Origin: Clostridia bacterium
GTDB taxonomy: Bacteria; Bacillota; Clostridia; Christensenellales; Pumilibacteraceae
Assembly: GCA_900767465.1 (NCBI GenBank)
Contig: CAAGAW010000029.1
Span: forward strand, 1-64,000
DNA: 64,000 bases
Reading direction: 5' to 3'
Part shown: in pieces, positions 24,385-33,339 of the stretch
Position numbering within the stretch: position 1 is the stretch's first letter
Layout of the letters: each line of letters starts with the position of its first letter
Program-made: the position numbers and the translations under genes
The notes under the pieces: model-generated
Databases searched by the model: none
Told to the model about the DNA's origin: nothing
What the model saw: the letters and a program-made list of their open reading frames with translations, nothing else

Positions 24385-25392
24385 ATGGTTACGCTTACCG
24401 TAAACGCTTCCAAAAAATACGATATTCTGATTTCCGATACTCTTTCCGATTTTCCGAAAGATTTGTATAAAGGCAAAAAAGTTTGCCTCGTTTCCGACGA
24501 CGCCGTGGCGGGTCTTTACGCGGACGAAGTAAAAAAACTTCTTCCCGAATCTACCGTTATTTTCACGTTTCCGCACGGCGAACGCAGCAAAAACGCACAT
24601 ACGTATCTGCAAATTCTCGACTTTCTCGCAAATAACGGCTTTCATCGCGGCGACGCGATAGTCGCGCTCGGCGGCGGCGTTACGGGCGACCTTGCGGGTT
24701 TTGCGGCGTCTACGTATATGCGCGGAATCGGGTTTTATCAGATCCCGACGACGCTGCTTGCGATGATAGATTCGTCGGTGGGCGGCAAAACGGCAATCGA
24801 CCTTCCCGCAGGCAAAAACCTCGTCGGCACGTTTTATCAGCCCGACGGCGTTTACGTATGCCTCGCTTTTCTCAAAACTCTTCCCGAAATCGAAGTATCC
24901 AACGGACTCGGCGAACTTATAAAATACGCGTTTTTAAGCCGGACGATTTCGGCGGACGACGTTCGCGGCGGCGTTACCTGCGACCTTATCGCACGCGCGC
25001 TTGAAATCAAGGCGAAGATAGTGGAGGAGGACGAGCGCGAGGGCGGCAAACGTATGCTTCTTAACCTCGGGCATACCGTCGGACACGCCGTCGAAAGTTT
25101 GTCCGGCTATACGATTCCGCACGGACTTTGCGTGTATAAGGGTCTCGGCGCGGCAATAACCGTGTCGAAAAACTATTACGGACTTACGGACGAGAAGGAA
25201 AAAGAACTTCGCGCGTTGCTCGCTTCGGCAAACGAGGACGGAACGATTCCGTTCACGAAGGACGAGATCGTAAATAAAATCGCGCTCGACAAAAAAGCGG
25301 GCGACGGCTTCGTAAAGTTCGTGCTTATAAAGGACGCAGGCGACTGCCGCGTCGAAAATTTACCGCTCGATAAAGTCGGAGAATTGTTATGA
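24385..25392 (+). CDS. aroB: 3-dehydroquinate synthase
   Basis: AroB converts DAHP to 3-dehydroquinate with NAD and a divalent metal. The 335-residue protein carries HGERSKN, the glycine-rich ALGGGVTGDLAGFAAS, PTTLLAMIDSSVGGKTAID, and the metal ligands in EDEREGGKRMLLNLGHTVGHAVE and HGLCVYKG. The gene starts 3 bp after tyrA and overlaps aroA by 4 bp. Confidence 0.95.
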   Translation: MVTLTVNASKKYDILISDTLSDFPKDLYKGKKVCLVSDDAVAGLYADEVKKLLPESTVIFTFPHGERSKNAHTYLQILDFLANNGFHRGDAIVALGGGVTGDLAGFAASTYMRGIGFYQIPTTLLAMIDSSVGGKTAIDLPAGKNLVGTFYQPDGVYVCLAFLKTLPEIEVSNGLGELIKYAFLSRTISADDVRGGVTCDLIARALEIKAKIVEEDEREGGKRMLLNLGHTVGHAVESLSGYTIPHGLCVYKGLGAAITVSKNYYGLTDEKEKELRALLASANEDGTIPFTKDEIVNKIALDKKAGDGFVKFVLIKDAGDCRVENLPLDKVGELL

Positions 25393-26624
25393 TCGGATTG
25401 TCGCCCCACAATTTAAGCGGCACCGTAAACGCAATCGGCTCAAAGTCGTTCGCCCACCGCGCGCTTATTTCCGCGGCTTTGTTCGGAAATACCCGCGTGA
25501 CGGTTCGCGGCATTACCCCGTCCGAGGACGTTTCCGCAACGGCGCGCTGTCTTAACGCGCTCGGCGCGAAAGTCGAACTTTGCGGCGACGGAGCGACCGT
25601 TAATCCGATCGGCAAAATCCCCGCGAAAGCGACGCTCGACTGCGGCGAAAGCGGCTCGACGCTTCGGTTTATGATGCCGATAGCCGCCGCGCTCGGAATA
25701 AAAACCGAATTCGTCGGAAGCGGTCGGCTTTTGGATCGGCCCAACGACGAGCTTATCAAAACTCTCGCATCGGGCGGAGTCACGGTGGAAAACAAGCGAT
25801 TTTTAAGCGGGCAACTTAAAGGCGGCAATTACGAAATTTCCGCTTCGGTAAGTTCGCAGTACGTAACCGGCATGCTGTTCGCGCTTATTCTTGCGGGCGG
25901 CGGAACGCTTAAACTCAACGGCAAAATCGTTTCGCGCGAGTACCTTAAAATTACCGAAAGCGTACTTGAAGATTTCGGGCAGACCGTTAACTTTTCGGAC
26001 GGAACCTATACCGCTGCGGCAAAAAAACCGACAGCCGTTACCGATTATAATGTCGAAGGCGACTGGTCGAACGCGGCGTTTTTCCTCGTTGCCGGCGCGC
26101 TTTCGTCCGGCGTAACTGTAGTCGGACTTAATCCGGATTCCGTTCAGGGCGACAAAAAAATCATCGACGTAATCGCGACGGCGGGCGCGGAAGTTACAGT
26201 CTCCGGCAACGCGGTTACCGTCCGCAAACGCAATCTTAACGGCTTTACGACGGACGCGACGGATATTCCGGACGCCGTACCCGCGATAAGCGTTCTTGCC
26301 GCGTATTGCGCGGGCGAAACGGTAATAAGCGGCGTTGAGCGGCTTAAAATCAAGGAGTCGGACAGGCTCGGCGAAATTATAAAAATGCTCGGCGCGGCCG
26401 GTATAAAAGCCTATAGCGGCGACAAACTTCGGATAGAGGGCGGTTTTCCTCACGGCGGAGCGTTCGATTCGGCAAACGATCATCGTATGGCGATGAGCGA
26501 AGCGATTCTGGCGGCGTTCGCCGACGGCGACTCGACAATAGGCGGCGAGAGTGCGGTTAAAAAATCCTATCCGGACTTTTACAAAGATTACAAAAAAATC
26601 GGAGGCGTAACGTATGAAATTTAA
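25389..26624 (+). CDS. aroA: 3-phosphoshikimate 1-carboxyvinyltransferase (EPSP synthase)
   Basis: This enzyme makes EPSP from shikimate-3-phosphate and phosphoenolpyruvate. The 411-residue protein shows KSFAHRALISAAL near the N-terminus, the CGESGSTLRFMMPIAAAL block and RLKIKESDRLGEI near the C-terminus. At the position where many glyphosate-sensitive enzymes have LGNAGTA it has CGESGST, the class II-like arrangement. Its 3' end overlaps aroC by 11 bp. Confidence 0.95.
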   Translation: MIGLSPHNLSGTVNAIGSKSFAHRALISAALFGNTRVTVRGITPSEDVSATARCLNALGAKVELCGDGATVNPIGKIPAKATLDCGESGSTLRFMMPIAAALGIKTEFVGSGRLLDRPNDELIKTLASGGVTVENKRFLSGQLKGGNYEISASVSSQYVTGMLFALILAGGGTLKLNGKIVSREYLKITESVLEDFGQTVNFSDGTYTAAAKKPTAVTDYNVEGDWSNAAFFLVAGALSSGVTVVGLNPDSVQGDKKIIDVIATAGAEVTVSGNAVTVRKRNLNGFTTDATDIPDAVPAISVLAAYCAGETVISGVERLKIKESDRLGEIIKMLGAAGIKAYSGDKLRIEGGFPHGGAFDSANDHRMAMSEAILAAFADGDSTIGGESAVKKSYPDFYKDYKKIGGVTYEI

Positions 26625-27672
26625 CGGCGACAAAATAACCGTGGAAGTTTACGGGACGTCGCACGCAAGCGAAATCGGCGTAAATTTTTCGGGTTTTCCG
26701 AAATTTAAGATCGACGAAACCGGACTTAAGGAATTTATGGCGCGGCGGAGCGCGAAAAACGCGGCGTATTCGACTTCGCGTATCGAGCCCGACGAACCGG
26801 CATTCGTTTCGGGAGTGACGGACGGCGAAATCACGGGCGACGTACACGCGGTGATTTACAATCGCAACGTGCGAAGCGGCGACTACAACGAACTTTACGC
26901 CAAGCCTCGTCCGAGCCACGCCGATCTTGCGGCATACCTCAAAGACGGACGGCTCGATTTTTCGGGCGGCGGCGAATTTTCCGGACGCCTTACCGCACCG
27001 CTGTGCATTGCGGGAGGAATCGCGAAGCAGATTCTCGGAAGTCGCGGCGTAAAAGTGTGCGCTTACGTAAGCGAAATCGGCGGAGTGAAAGCGAAAAGTT
27101 ACAAAACGTCGCACGTCACCTGCGCCGAAACGGAAAAAATAAAAGGTTTTCCCGCGCTTTCAGACGTTCCCGCGATCGAGGCGAAGATACTCGAAGCGAA
27201 AACCTCGGGCGACAGCGTGGGAGGAGTCGTCGAATGCGTCGTCGAGGGCTTTCCCGCAGGAATCGGCAACGCGCTTTTCGGCGGGCTCGAAAGCAAAATT
27301 TCTTCGGCGGTGTTCGGGATCCCCGCGGTTAAAGGCGTGGAATTCGGCGACGGCTTTGCGCTTGCCGAAATGTTCGGAAGCGAGGCAAACGACCCGATCA
27401 GGGTAGAAAACGGCGTTTTTTACACCGAAACCAACCGTTCGGGCGGTATCAACGGCGGAATTTCCAACGGTATGCCCATAACTCTTGCGGTTGCGTTCCG
27501 TCCCACTCCGTCCATAGCAAAACCGCAAAAGTCGGTAAACCTCGAAACGAAGGAAAACGTCGGAATAGCGATAAAAGGAAGACACGACGCGTGCATCGTT
27601 CCCCGCGCCGTGCCGGTAGTCGAAGCGGCGGTTTCGATCGCGCTTCTTGACGAACTGTTAAGCGAAAAATAA
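26614..27672 (+). CDS. aroC: Chorismate synthase
   Basis: AroC converts EPSP to chorismate using reduced FMN. The 352-residue product lies within the family range. Visible are GTSHASEIGVNFSGFP near the N-terminus, RPSHADL, GGGEFSGRLTAP, SVGGVVECVVEGFPAGIG, NGGISNGMPI and the C-terminal GRHDACIVPRAVPVVEA. The N-terminus is shorter and less conserved than in Bacillus AroC. The gene overlaps aroA and precedes pheA by 18 bp with an AAGGAG site between. Confidence 0.95.
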   Translation: MKFNGDKITVEVYGTSHASEIGVNFSGFPKFKIDETGLKEFMARRSAKNAAYSTSRIEPDEPAFVSGVTDGEITGDVHAVIYNRNVRSGDYNELYAKPRPSHADLAAYLKDGRLDFSGGGEFSGRLTAPLCIAGGIAKQILGSRGVKVCAYVSEIGGVKAKSYKTSHVTCAETEKIKGFPALSDVPAIEAKILEAKTSGDSVGGVVECVVEGFPAGIGNALFGGLESKISSAVFGIPAVKGVEFGDGFALAEMFGSEANDPIRVENGVFYTETNRSGGINGGISNGMPITLAVAFRPTPSIAKPQKSVNLETKENVGIAIKGRHDACIVPRAVPVVEAAVSIALLDELLSEK

Positions 27673-27690
27673 CTTTTCAAGGAGAATATC

Positions 27691-28827
27691 ATGGATTTAA
27701 CCGAGGCAAGAGAGAAGATCGACCGTATCGACGATCAGATTACCGACCTTTACGGCAAAAGAATGGAAATCAGCCGCGAAATCGGCATAATCAAGGATAA
27801 GGAAAACAAAAACGTAGACGCGCCCGAACGCGAAAAGGCGATAATTAACCGCCTTGCCGCCAAATTTCCGGACGATCGGAAGGTGTACGTAAAGCAACTT
27901 TACAACACGATTTTCTATACGAGTAAAGCGTACCAGAACCGTTTCGTTCATCTTTCGTCGCCCTCGTCCGAAGCGATCAGAGCCGCGCTTAATAAGCAGT
28001 CTGAGGCTCCCGTGTCGGCTACCGTGGCGTGTCAGGGCGTTCGCGGCGCGTACAGCGGAATCGCCGCGGAAAAATTATTTCAACTTTCGGACATAACCTA
28101 TTTCAAATCGTTTGAAGGCGTTTTTCAGGCTGTAGATAAGGGCTTTTGCTCCTACGGCGTGCTTCCCATCGAAAACAGTACCACCGGCTCGATTCTGCAG
28201 GTGTACGACCTAATGCAAAAGTATCGCTTTTCGATCGTCAGCAGCGTTCGCGTTCAGGCAAAACACGCGCTCGTAGCCAAAAAAGGCGCGCGTATCGAGA
28301 ATATCAAAACGGTCGTCTCGCACGAACAGGGCATACTTCAGTGTGCCGAGTTCATTAAATCGCTTAAAGCCGAACCCCGCATTATGGAGAATACCGCCGT
28401 ATCCGCCAGGTTCGTAGCCGACGGTAACGACGATACGGTCGCGGCGATATGTTCGCCCGAGTGCGCCGCCATTTACGGTCTTTCGATATTAAAAACCAAC
28501 GTTCAGGACGAGGGCAACAACTACACGCGCTTCATCTGCATTTCCAAGAACCTCGAAATCTACAAGGGCGCGAACAAAATCAGCGTAATGGTAAACACCG
28601 CTCACACCCCCGGCAGCCTTAATCGCGTGCTTAACCGTTTTGCCGCGCTCAACCTCAACCTTACCAAACTCGAATCACGTCCGATCCGTAATTCCGACTT
28701 CGAATTCCTGTTCTACTTCGACTTCGAGGCGGATATCACCGATCCGAGCGTTCAGAACCTTATAGCCGACCTCGAAAACGGAACCGATCAGTTCGTATTC
28801 CTCGGCAGTTACAAAGAGACGATATGA
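27691..28827 (+). CDS. pheA: Bifunctional chorismate mutase / prephenate dehydratase
   Basis: This P-protein makes phenylpyruvate from chorismate through prephenate. An AroQ-type chorismate mutase occupies about 1-85 (REKIDRIDDQITDLYGKRMEISREIG). The prephenate dehydratase domain follows at about 108-285, with GVLPIENSTTGSI and the late NYTRFICISKN. A C-terminal ACT domain (about 297-375, HTPGSLNRVLNRFAALNLNLTKLESRP) is the usual Phe-binding site for feedback inhibition. The aroE-aroK gene overlaps its stop by 4 bp. Confidence 0.95.
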   Translation: MDLTEAREKIDRIDDQITDLYGKRMEISREIGIIKDKENKNVDAPEREKAIINRLAAKFPDDRKVYVKQLYNTIFYTSKAYQNRFVHLSSPSSEAIRAALNKQSEAPVSATVACQGVRGAYSGIAAEKLFQLSDITYFKSFEGVFQAVDKGFCSYGVLPIENSTTGSILQVYDLMQKYRFSIVSSVRVQAKHALVAKKGARIENIKTVVSHEQGILQCAEFIKSLKAEPRIMENTAVSARFVADGNDDTVAAICSPECAAIYGLSILKTNVQDEGNNYTRFICISKNLEIYKGANKISVMVNTAHTPGSLNRVLNRFAALNLNLTKLESRPIRNSDFEFLFYFDFEADITDPSVQNLIADLENGTDQFVFLGSYKETI

Positions 28828-30053
28828 AAGCGACGCTGATCGGAAAAACGCTCCGCCACAGTTTTTCGGCGGAGATACACCGCGCGCTCGGCACGGACTA
28901 CGACCTTACCGAACTCACCGAAACCGAACTCGATACGTTTATGAAGGATCCGCCCGTCGACTGCTTCAACGTGACGATTCCGTACAAAGAGGCGGTAATG
29001 CCGTACCTCGACGAACTCGACGAATCGGCGAAATACGTCGGTTGCGTAAACACCGTAAAGCGCGCGGGCGACAAACTTATCGGGTACAACACCGACATCG
29101 ACGGAATGGCGTATCTGTTTACCCGCGCCGGCGTAAGCCTTACGGACAAAACGGTAGTCGTTCTCGGTAGCGGAGGAACGAGCAAAACCGCGCGTGCGCT
29201 TGCAAAACGCGAGGGCGCGAAAAAGGTTTATCTCGTCAGCCGCACTGGCGAATATAATTACGAGAATATCGGCAGACTCACGGACGCGGAAATCCTTATA
29301 AACACAACCCCCGTCGGTATGTTTCCTCGCGACGGAGTAAGCGCGGTAAACCCCGCGATTTTCCCGAATCTTATCTTCGTCGCCGACCCCGTGTACAACC
29401 CGCTTCGAACCTATATTACCGAGCAGGCGAGAGAAATCGGCGTAAAAGCGTCGTGCGGCCTGAGTATGCTCGTGTATCAGGCGATAAAGGCGGAAGAAAT
29501 CTGGACGGGCAAAAAGATAAGCGACGACGTAACCGAAAAAATCGTTTCCGCCCTTGCCGCGCAAAAGGACAATATCGTTCTTGTGGGTATGCCGTCGTGC
29601 GGTAAAACCACCGTCGGCAGACTCGTCGCCGAAAAGACGGGCAAAACGTTCGTCGATCTCGACGAGGAAATCGTAAAACGCGAGGGGCGTACGATTCCCG
29701 ACATCTTTACGGAAGCGGGCGAGGAGTATTTCCGCAAGGTCGAATCCGAAGTCGCCCGCGAGGTTTTGTCGGGCGGCGGACAGGTCGTATCGACCGGCGG
29801 CGGAACACCCGTAGCCGAAAAAAATCGTTACGAAATCCGCAAAAACGGTTTCGTCGTATATCTTACGCGCCCGCTCGATCGGCTAGTCGCGGACGGACGT
29901 CCGGTAAGTAAAAACGAAGGGGTAGAGTGGATTTTTGCGGAGCGCGACGGAATTTACCGCGATGTCGCCGACGCGATAATCGCCAACGACAAAGCGGCGG
30001 ACGAAACCGCATCGGAGGTAGTAAAAACTTATGAAAAAAATTCTCGTTATTAA
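28824..30053 (+). CDS. Fused shikimate dehydrogenase - shikimate kinase
   Basis: One 409-residue frame encodes two consecutive shikimate-pathway enzymes. Residues 1 to about 232 are AroE, with NVTIPYKE (catalytic Lys55), GYNTDIDG (Asp91) and the NADP loop VVLGSGGTSKTA. Residues about 249-409 are AroK, with the Walker A loop GMPSCGKTT (255-263), DLDEEI, and TGGGTP. No stop or start signal lies between them. The fused protein would reduce 3-dehydroshikimate and phosphorylate the product. It overlaps pheA by 4 bp and aroQ by 23 bp. Confidence 0.93.
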   Translation: MKATLIGKTLRHSFSAEIHRALGTDYDLTELTETELDTFMKDPPVDCFNVTIPYKEAVMPYLDELDESAKYVGCVNTVKRAGDKLIGYNTDIDGMAYLFTRAGVSLTDKTVVVLGSGGTSKTARALAKREGAKKVYLVSRTGEYNYENIGRLTDAEILINTTPVGMFPRDGVSAVNPAIFPNLIFVADPVYNPLRTYITEQAREIGVKASCGLSMLVYQAIKAEEIWTGKKISDDVTEKIVSALAAQKDNIVLVGMPSCGKTTVGRLVAEKTGKTFVDLDEEIVKREGRTIPDIFTEAGEEYFRKVESEVAREVLSGGGQVVSTGGGTPVAEKNRYEIRKNGFVVYLTRPLDRLVADGRPVSKNEGVEWIFAERDGIYRDVADAIIANDKAADETASEVVKTYEKNSRY

Positions 30054-30459
30054 CGGCGTAAACCTCAATATGCTCGGTAAACGCGAACCCGCGCTTTACG
30101 GCAAACAGGACTATGCCGCGCTCAAAAATTTTATCCGCAAAAGCGCGAAGGATCTCGGCGTAAAAGTAAAACTTTTTCAGTCTAACTGCGAAGGGAAAAT
30201 CGTAACCGAAATACAGAAAGCGCGCAAAAAATTCGACGGAATCGTGATTAACGCAGGCGCGTATACGCACACTTCGCTTGCCATTCTCGACGCGCTAAAA
30301 GCCGCCGAAGTCCCCGCCGTAGACGTGCATATAACCGATATCCACAGTCGCGAAACGTACCGCAATTTCAGTTACGTTGCCGAGTACGCGTTCTGTCAGA
30401 TTGCCGGTCACGGCTTCGACGGATACCGCGAAGCAATGGAAAAAATCATCGCGTTATAA
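30031..30459 (+). CDS. aroQ: Type II 3-dehydroquinate dehydratase
   Basis: The 142-residue enzyme dehydrates 3-dehydroquinate to 3-dehydroshikimate. Type II motifs are clear: LVINGVNLNMLGKREP (the flexible loop with the catalytic region), QSNCEGKIVTEIQ, NAGAYTHTSLAI and VDVHITDIHSRETYR. It begins 23 bp inside the aroE-aroK frame and is the last gene of the operon. With it, all seven shikimate steps plus both Phe and Tyr branches are in one transcription unit. Confidence 0.96.
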   Translation: MKKILVINGVNLNMLGKREPALYGKQDYAALKNFIRKSAKDLGVKVKLFQSNCEGKIVTEIQKARKKFDGIVINAGAYTHTSLAILDALKAAEVPAVDVHITDIHSRETYRNFSYVAEYAFCQIAGHGFDGYREAMEKIIAL

Positions 30460-30472
30460 TTTAAAGCATCGA

Positions 30473-30520
30473 AAAACCCGCTACGTATCATCGTTTTTAC
30501 GACGTAGTGGGTTTTATTTT
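30473..30520 (+). terminator. Terminator of the aromatic operon
   Basis: AAAACCC-g-CTACGT (30473-30486) pairs with ACGTAG-t-GGGTTTT (30502-30515), followed by ATTTT. The loop region TACGTATCATCGTTTTTACG is nearly identical to that of another hairpin at 33263-33285. Confidence 0.85.
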
Positions 30521-30584
30521 CTTTATTGTCGGTAGAAAATATTGTTTATTCGGCTTTTTACAAATCGGCGAAACGGTTTTTAGC

Positions 30585-30780
30585 CACGTTATTGCGAGGA
30601 GCAGAGCGACGCGGGAACCTCACGGAAGAGAACACGGGCGTAGCGTAACGGTATAGCGCAATCGCATGACGGAAAATCGCCGCGGGCAAGTATTCGTTTG
30701 GAATATTGTATTTAGTTCCGGTAGGGCGGGACGCCCTCGTCCCGCCGGCGGTGAGTCGCCGCGGGCAAATACGGGGTTAG
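30585..30780. repeat. Composite non-coding repeat cluster
   Basis: Between the convergent aromatic operon and the minus-strand propeller gene lie an ATTGCGAGGAGCAGAGCG module (about 30592-30610), the dyad GGCGGGACG (30725-30733) / CGTCCCGCC (30738-30746), and a GCGGTGAGTCGCCGC phrase. These match modules in the other clusters. No gene is credible here. Confidence 0.8.
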
Positions 30781-30797
30781 TCGTATCTACGTACCGA

Positions 30798-33095
30798 TCA
30801 GATTTTTCTTCGTCTCATATAAAGTCTTATCAGCAAAAGCACGAGAAGTATAAACGTAAGAGCGGCAACGACTATCGCGATTATCTGAACGGTCGATATG
30901 CTGTAAAACCGTACGTGAACGGTTTTCACGTAGCAGGTCAGCGTTCCGAGACGATCGTCGTAATAGCGGATCTGCGTGTAAGGCACGGACGTATCAAATC
31001 CCTCCACGACCTCTATTTTCGTTCCGGCGGGAAGTGTAACGCCGTCGATAGCCTCGTAACCGTTTGCGGTTTTAAGGTACGTAAGCGCGTCGGTCTCGCC
31101 GTTGTATTCGATTATTTCGCCGTTGATCTGTGGGCGGTCGCCGTCCGGCACAAACGAGTTTATGCTCACGGTGCCGACGGGAACGTAGCCGATCGTTCCG
31201 TCCGACGTTTTTACTCTGTACCACTCGCACGTCGGGAAAGCAAGCATATCGAGAAGGTCGTTTTTACTCAGGTTTTTTGTAACCGGCGAGCCTTTCGACG
31301 GCAGCGAATAAAGTTTAACCGAATCGCTGTAAACCACGCAGTATGCGCCCGCGGGTTCGACGTATGCAAGCGGCTCGGTGAGTGTGGAGCGGAAGGCGTA
31401 ACCGTAGATCAGTTCTTCGCGTTCGTTTTCCACCGCGCAGTACGCGTAGCCGTAACCGAAGTCGTATTTAAGAACGATAACTCGTTCGTCTTTTTTAAGG
31501 GTTGCAGCGACGTCCGCTTCGTCCGTGGAGTTGTAAAGCACGGCGTCGGTTTTTGCGAATCTGAAAATGCGTTCGTCGTCGAAGTCGCTTGCTTCGGGAG
31601 CCGACGGTACGGGAGAAACGCCCGCGTCGTCCGCGCTGACGGTAAAAATCGCGTTCGCGTTTTTGTCCGCGATCACCACGTCGCCGAACGAGCCGATCGG
31701 GGAGGAGGAGCGGGAAACGTAAACGCTTGCCGAGCCTTTGGGTAAATCGGATTTTTTGAGTTCGGCAACGCCGTTCGTTATTTTGTAAAGGTCGGTCGAG
31801 GCACCGTCGGTAAGCGCGTAAAGGTTGCCGTCGTTGTCGGCAGCCAGCGATTTAATAGGCGAGGGCAAGGTAACGACCGCCGTTCCGTCCGTTTTTTTAA
31901 CGTCCGCACCCGCGTAAACAACGACTTGGCCGCCCGAATAAACCGTGCCGCCGTCGACGTTCTCGGCAAGCGTTTCGTTGTTTTTCACCGAGTAAAGGGT
32001 CTTACCCGCCACGCAGTAAAGATCGTCGCCGTGGGAGAGGAAAAGATCGGTAACGCGCGCGGAGGCAACGTAAATCGTCTCGCTTTCGCCGCCGGCGAAT
32101 TTAACTACGTTTTTGTTGGACGCAACGTAAACCGCGCCGTCCGACGCGACCGCGACCGAGCGGGGAAAAGGCACGGACAAATACTCGTACACCGTCTTAT
32201 CGTCCGCATTGCTTACTATCGCTACGCGGTGATTCGAATAGTCCGCAACGTAAAGTTTACCGAGGCGTGCTACAGCTTTAAGAGGGTAGTCGTAAAAGCC
32301 TTCTTCGTCGCTCGCCGAAGCCGCAACGAGCGTCGCTTTACCGTCGCCGAAAAGGTAAATTTCGTTTTCGGTCGTGGAGAAAAGCAGTTTTTCCCCTGCA
32401 GGAGCAAGAACGGAAACCGCTTTGCCCGCGTAAATCACGCTTTCGTCTCTTGCAAGAACAATTTCGTTGTTAAGGTTGATTCCGTAAAGTTCGCCGCCTA
32501 TCGCCGTAAGCGATTTAAGCGACGAGTTTTCGTATAGGATCGCGTCGTTCTCGTAAACCGCGCCGCCGGATAGATAATATACGTTCCCGTCAAGCGCGGC
32601 AAGCGAAGTAACGTCGTCCGCCGCAAATTTTTCGGTAGCCGCACCGTCCGCGTAAAGATAAACCGCTGCGCCGTCGTAATAATAAAGATCGGTTTTGTCG
32701 CTCGCGATAAGCGTTACGCCGCTTGCGATCGCCGAAGCGAAGTCGGCAGCCGAACAGAGATTGCCGCCCACTATCGCGTATAACGCGTCCGAAGTCGCCG
32801 CCATCGCCGTAACGTCGGATTGAGCGATCGCGGGCTTGTCGACGGTCGTCTCACCCGCGGTTTCCTGTGCCGGCGTGCCCGATTCGGTCAGAAAGAAAAT
32901 TTCGTCCTTCGTCGCAACGGCGATCTCGCTTGTCTCTGCCGTCGCGCCGCCGAGGTAGGCAAGAGCGGTAACGTTTCCGCGGTCGAGGTAAGTCGCCGCC
33001 GCAGCGGTAGAAACAACCGTATTCGGGATCAGAACCAGCGCGGCAAGAAGAACCGCCGCAACCGTCGTTTTTATTGATAAAGCGAGTTTTTTCAT
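30798..33095 (-). CDS. Membrane-anchored surface protein with propeller-like and SH3-like repeats
   Basis: The 765-residue protein has an N-terminal signal peptide (about 1-35, ending in an Ala-rich stretch) and a C-terminal membrane helix (about 728-755) followed by RLYMRRRKI, so the bulk faces outward. Residues about 40-500 consist of repeated short beta-strand units such as GKLYVADYSNHRVAIV and GAVYVASNKNVVKF, as in NHL-type beta-propellers. About 505-725 holds up to three SH3-like segments (for example EWYRVKTSDGTIGYVPV), often cell-wall binding. I cannot name a function; envelope sensing or wall attachment fits the architecture. Confidence 0.75.
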   Translation of the reverse strand: MKKLALSIKTTVAAVLLAALVLIPNTVVSTAAAATYLDRGNVTALAYLGGATAETSEIAVATKDEIFFLTESGTPAQETAGETTVDKPAIAQSDVTAMAATSDALYAIVGGNLCSAADFASAIASGVTLIASDKTDLYYYDGAAVYLYADGAATEKFAADDVTSLAALDGNVYYLSGGAVYENDAILYENSSLKSLTAIGGELYGINLNNEIVLARDESVIYAGKAVSVLAPAGEKLLFSTTENEIYLFGDGKATLVAASASDEEGFYDYPLKAVARLGKLYVADYSNHRVAIVSNADDKTVYEYLSVPFPRSVAVASDGAVYVASNKNVVKFAGGESETIYVASARVTDLFLSHGDDLYCVAGKTLYSVKNNETLAENVDGGTVYSGGQVVVYAGADVKKTDGTAVVTLPSPIKSLAADNDGNLYALTDGASTDLYKITNGVAELKKSDLPKGSASVYVSRSSSPIGSFGDVVIADKNANAIFTVSADDAGVSPVPSAPEASDFDDERIFRFAKTDAVLYNSTDEADVAATLKKDERVIVLKYDFGYGYAYCAVENEREELIYGYAFRSTLTEPLAYVEPAGAYCVVYSDSVKLYSLPSKGSPVTKNLSKNDLLDMLAFPTCEWYRVKTSDGTIGYVPVGTVSINSFVPDGDRPQINGEIIEYNGETDALTYLKTANGYEAIDGVTLPAGTKIEVVEGFDTSVPYTQIRYYDDRLGTLTCYVKTVHVRFYSISTVQIIAIVVAALTFILLVLLLIRLYMRRRKI

Positions 33096-33129
33096 ACGTC
33101 ACCTTTATTTGATCGTTTATATATCTTAT

Positions 33130-33158
33130 ATTGTATCACAACCCGCGCAAAATGTAAA
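33130..33158 (-). promoter_or_regulatory. Promoter of the propeller/SH3 surface protein gene
   Basis: On the minus strand TTTACA (33153-33158) and TACAAT (33130-33135) are 17 bp apart, with a TGA just before the -10 hexamer that resembles an extended -10. The ATG is 35 bp downstream. Confidence 0.7.
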
Positions 33159-33246
33159 CCGTTTTGACAAAGTTGATTTCCGCGCCGTTACCGAGAAAAA
33201 CGACGCTTCCGGTAAGATGAATCGCTTGTTATAAAAAATTTCGGTA

Positions 33247-33286
33247 TGTCGCAAAAACGCGCATACGTATCATCGTTTTTGCGACA
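33247..33286 (-). terminator. Long perfect hairpin downstream of leuS and the acetyltransferase
   Basis: TGTCGCAAAAACG (33247-33259) and CGTTTTTGCGACA (33274-33286) form a perfect 13-bp stem. It lies 54 bp beyond the end of the acetyltransferase gene, between it and the promoter of the next minus-strand gene, so it probably ends the leuS transcript. The T-run after the hairpin is poor in that direction. Confidence 0.6.
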
Positions 33287-33339
33287 AAAAACGGCGAAAC
33301 CGTAAAAGTTCCGTCGTTTCTCGAGTGTTTGATATCGGA

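Noticed and set aside
30666..31745. Plus-strand open frame of about 359 codons opposite the propeller/SH3 gene
   Set aside because: Begins in a repeat cluster and runs antisense to a well supported gene with signal peptide and membrane anchor.
33096..33339. Possible CRISPR-like or riboswitch element in the gap with the long dyad
   Set aside because: There is only one hairpin and no spaced repeat; it is adequately explained as a terminator plus the next gene's promoter.
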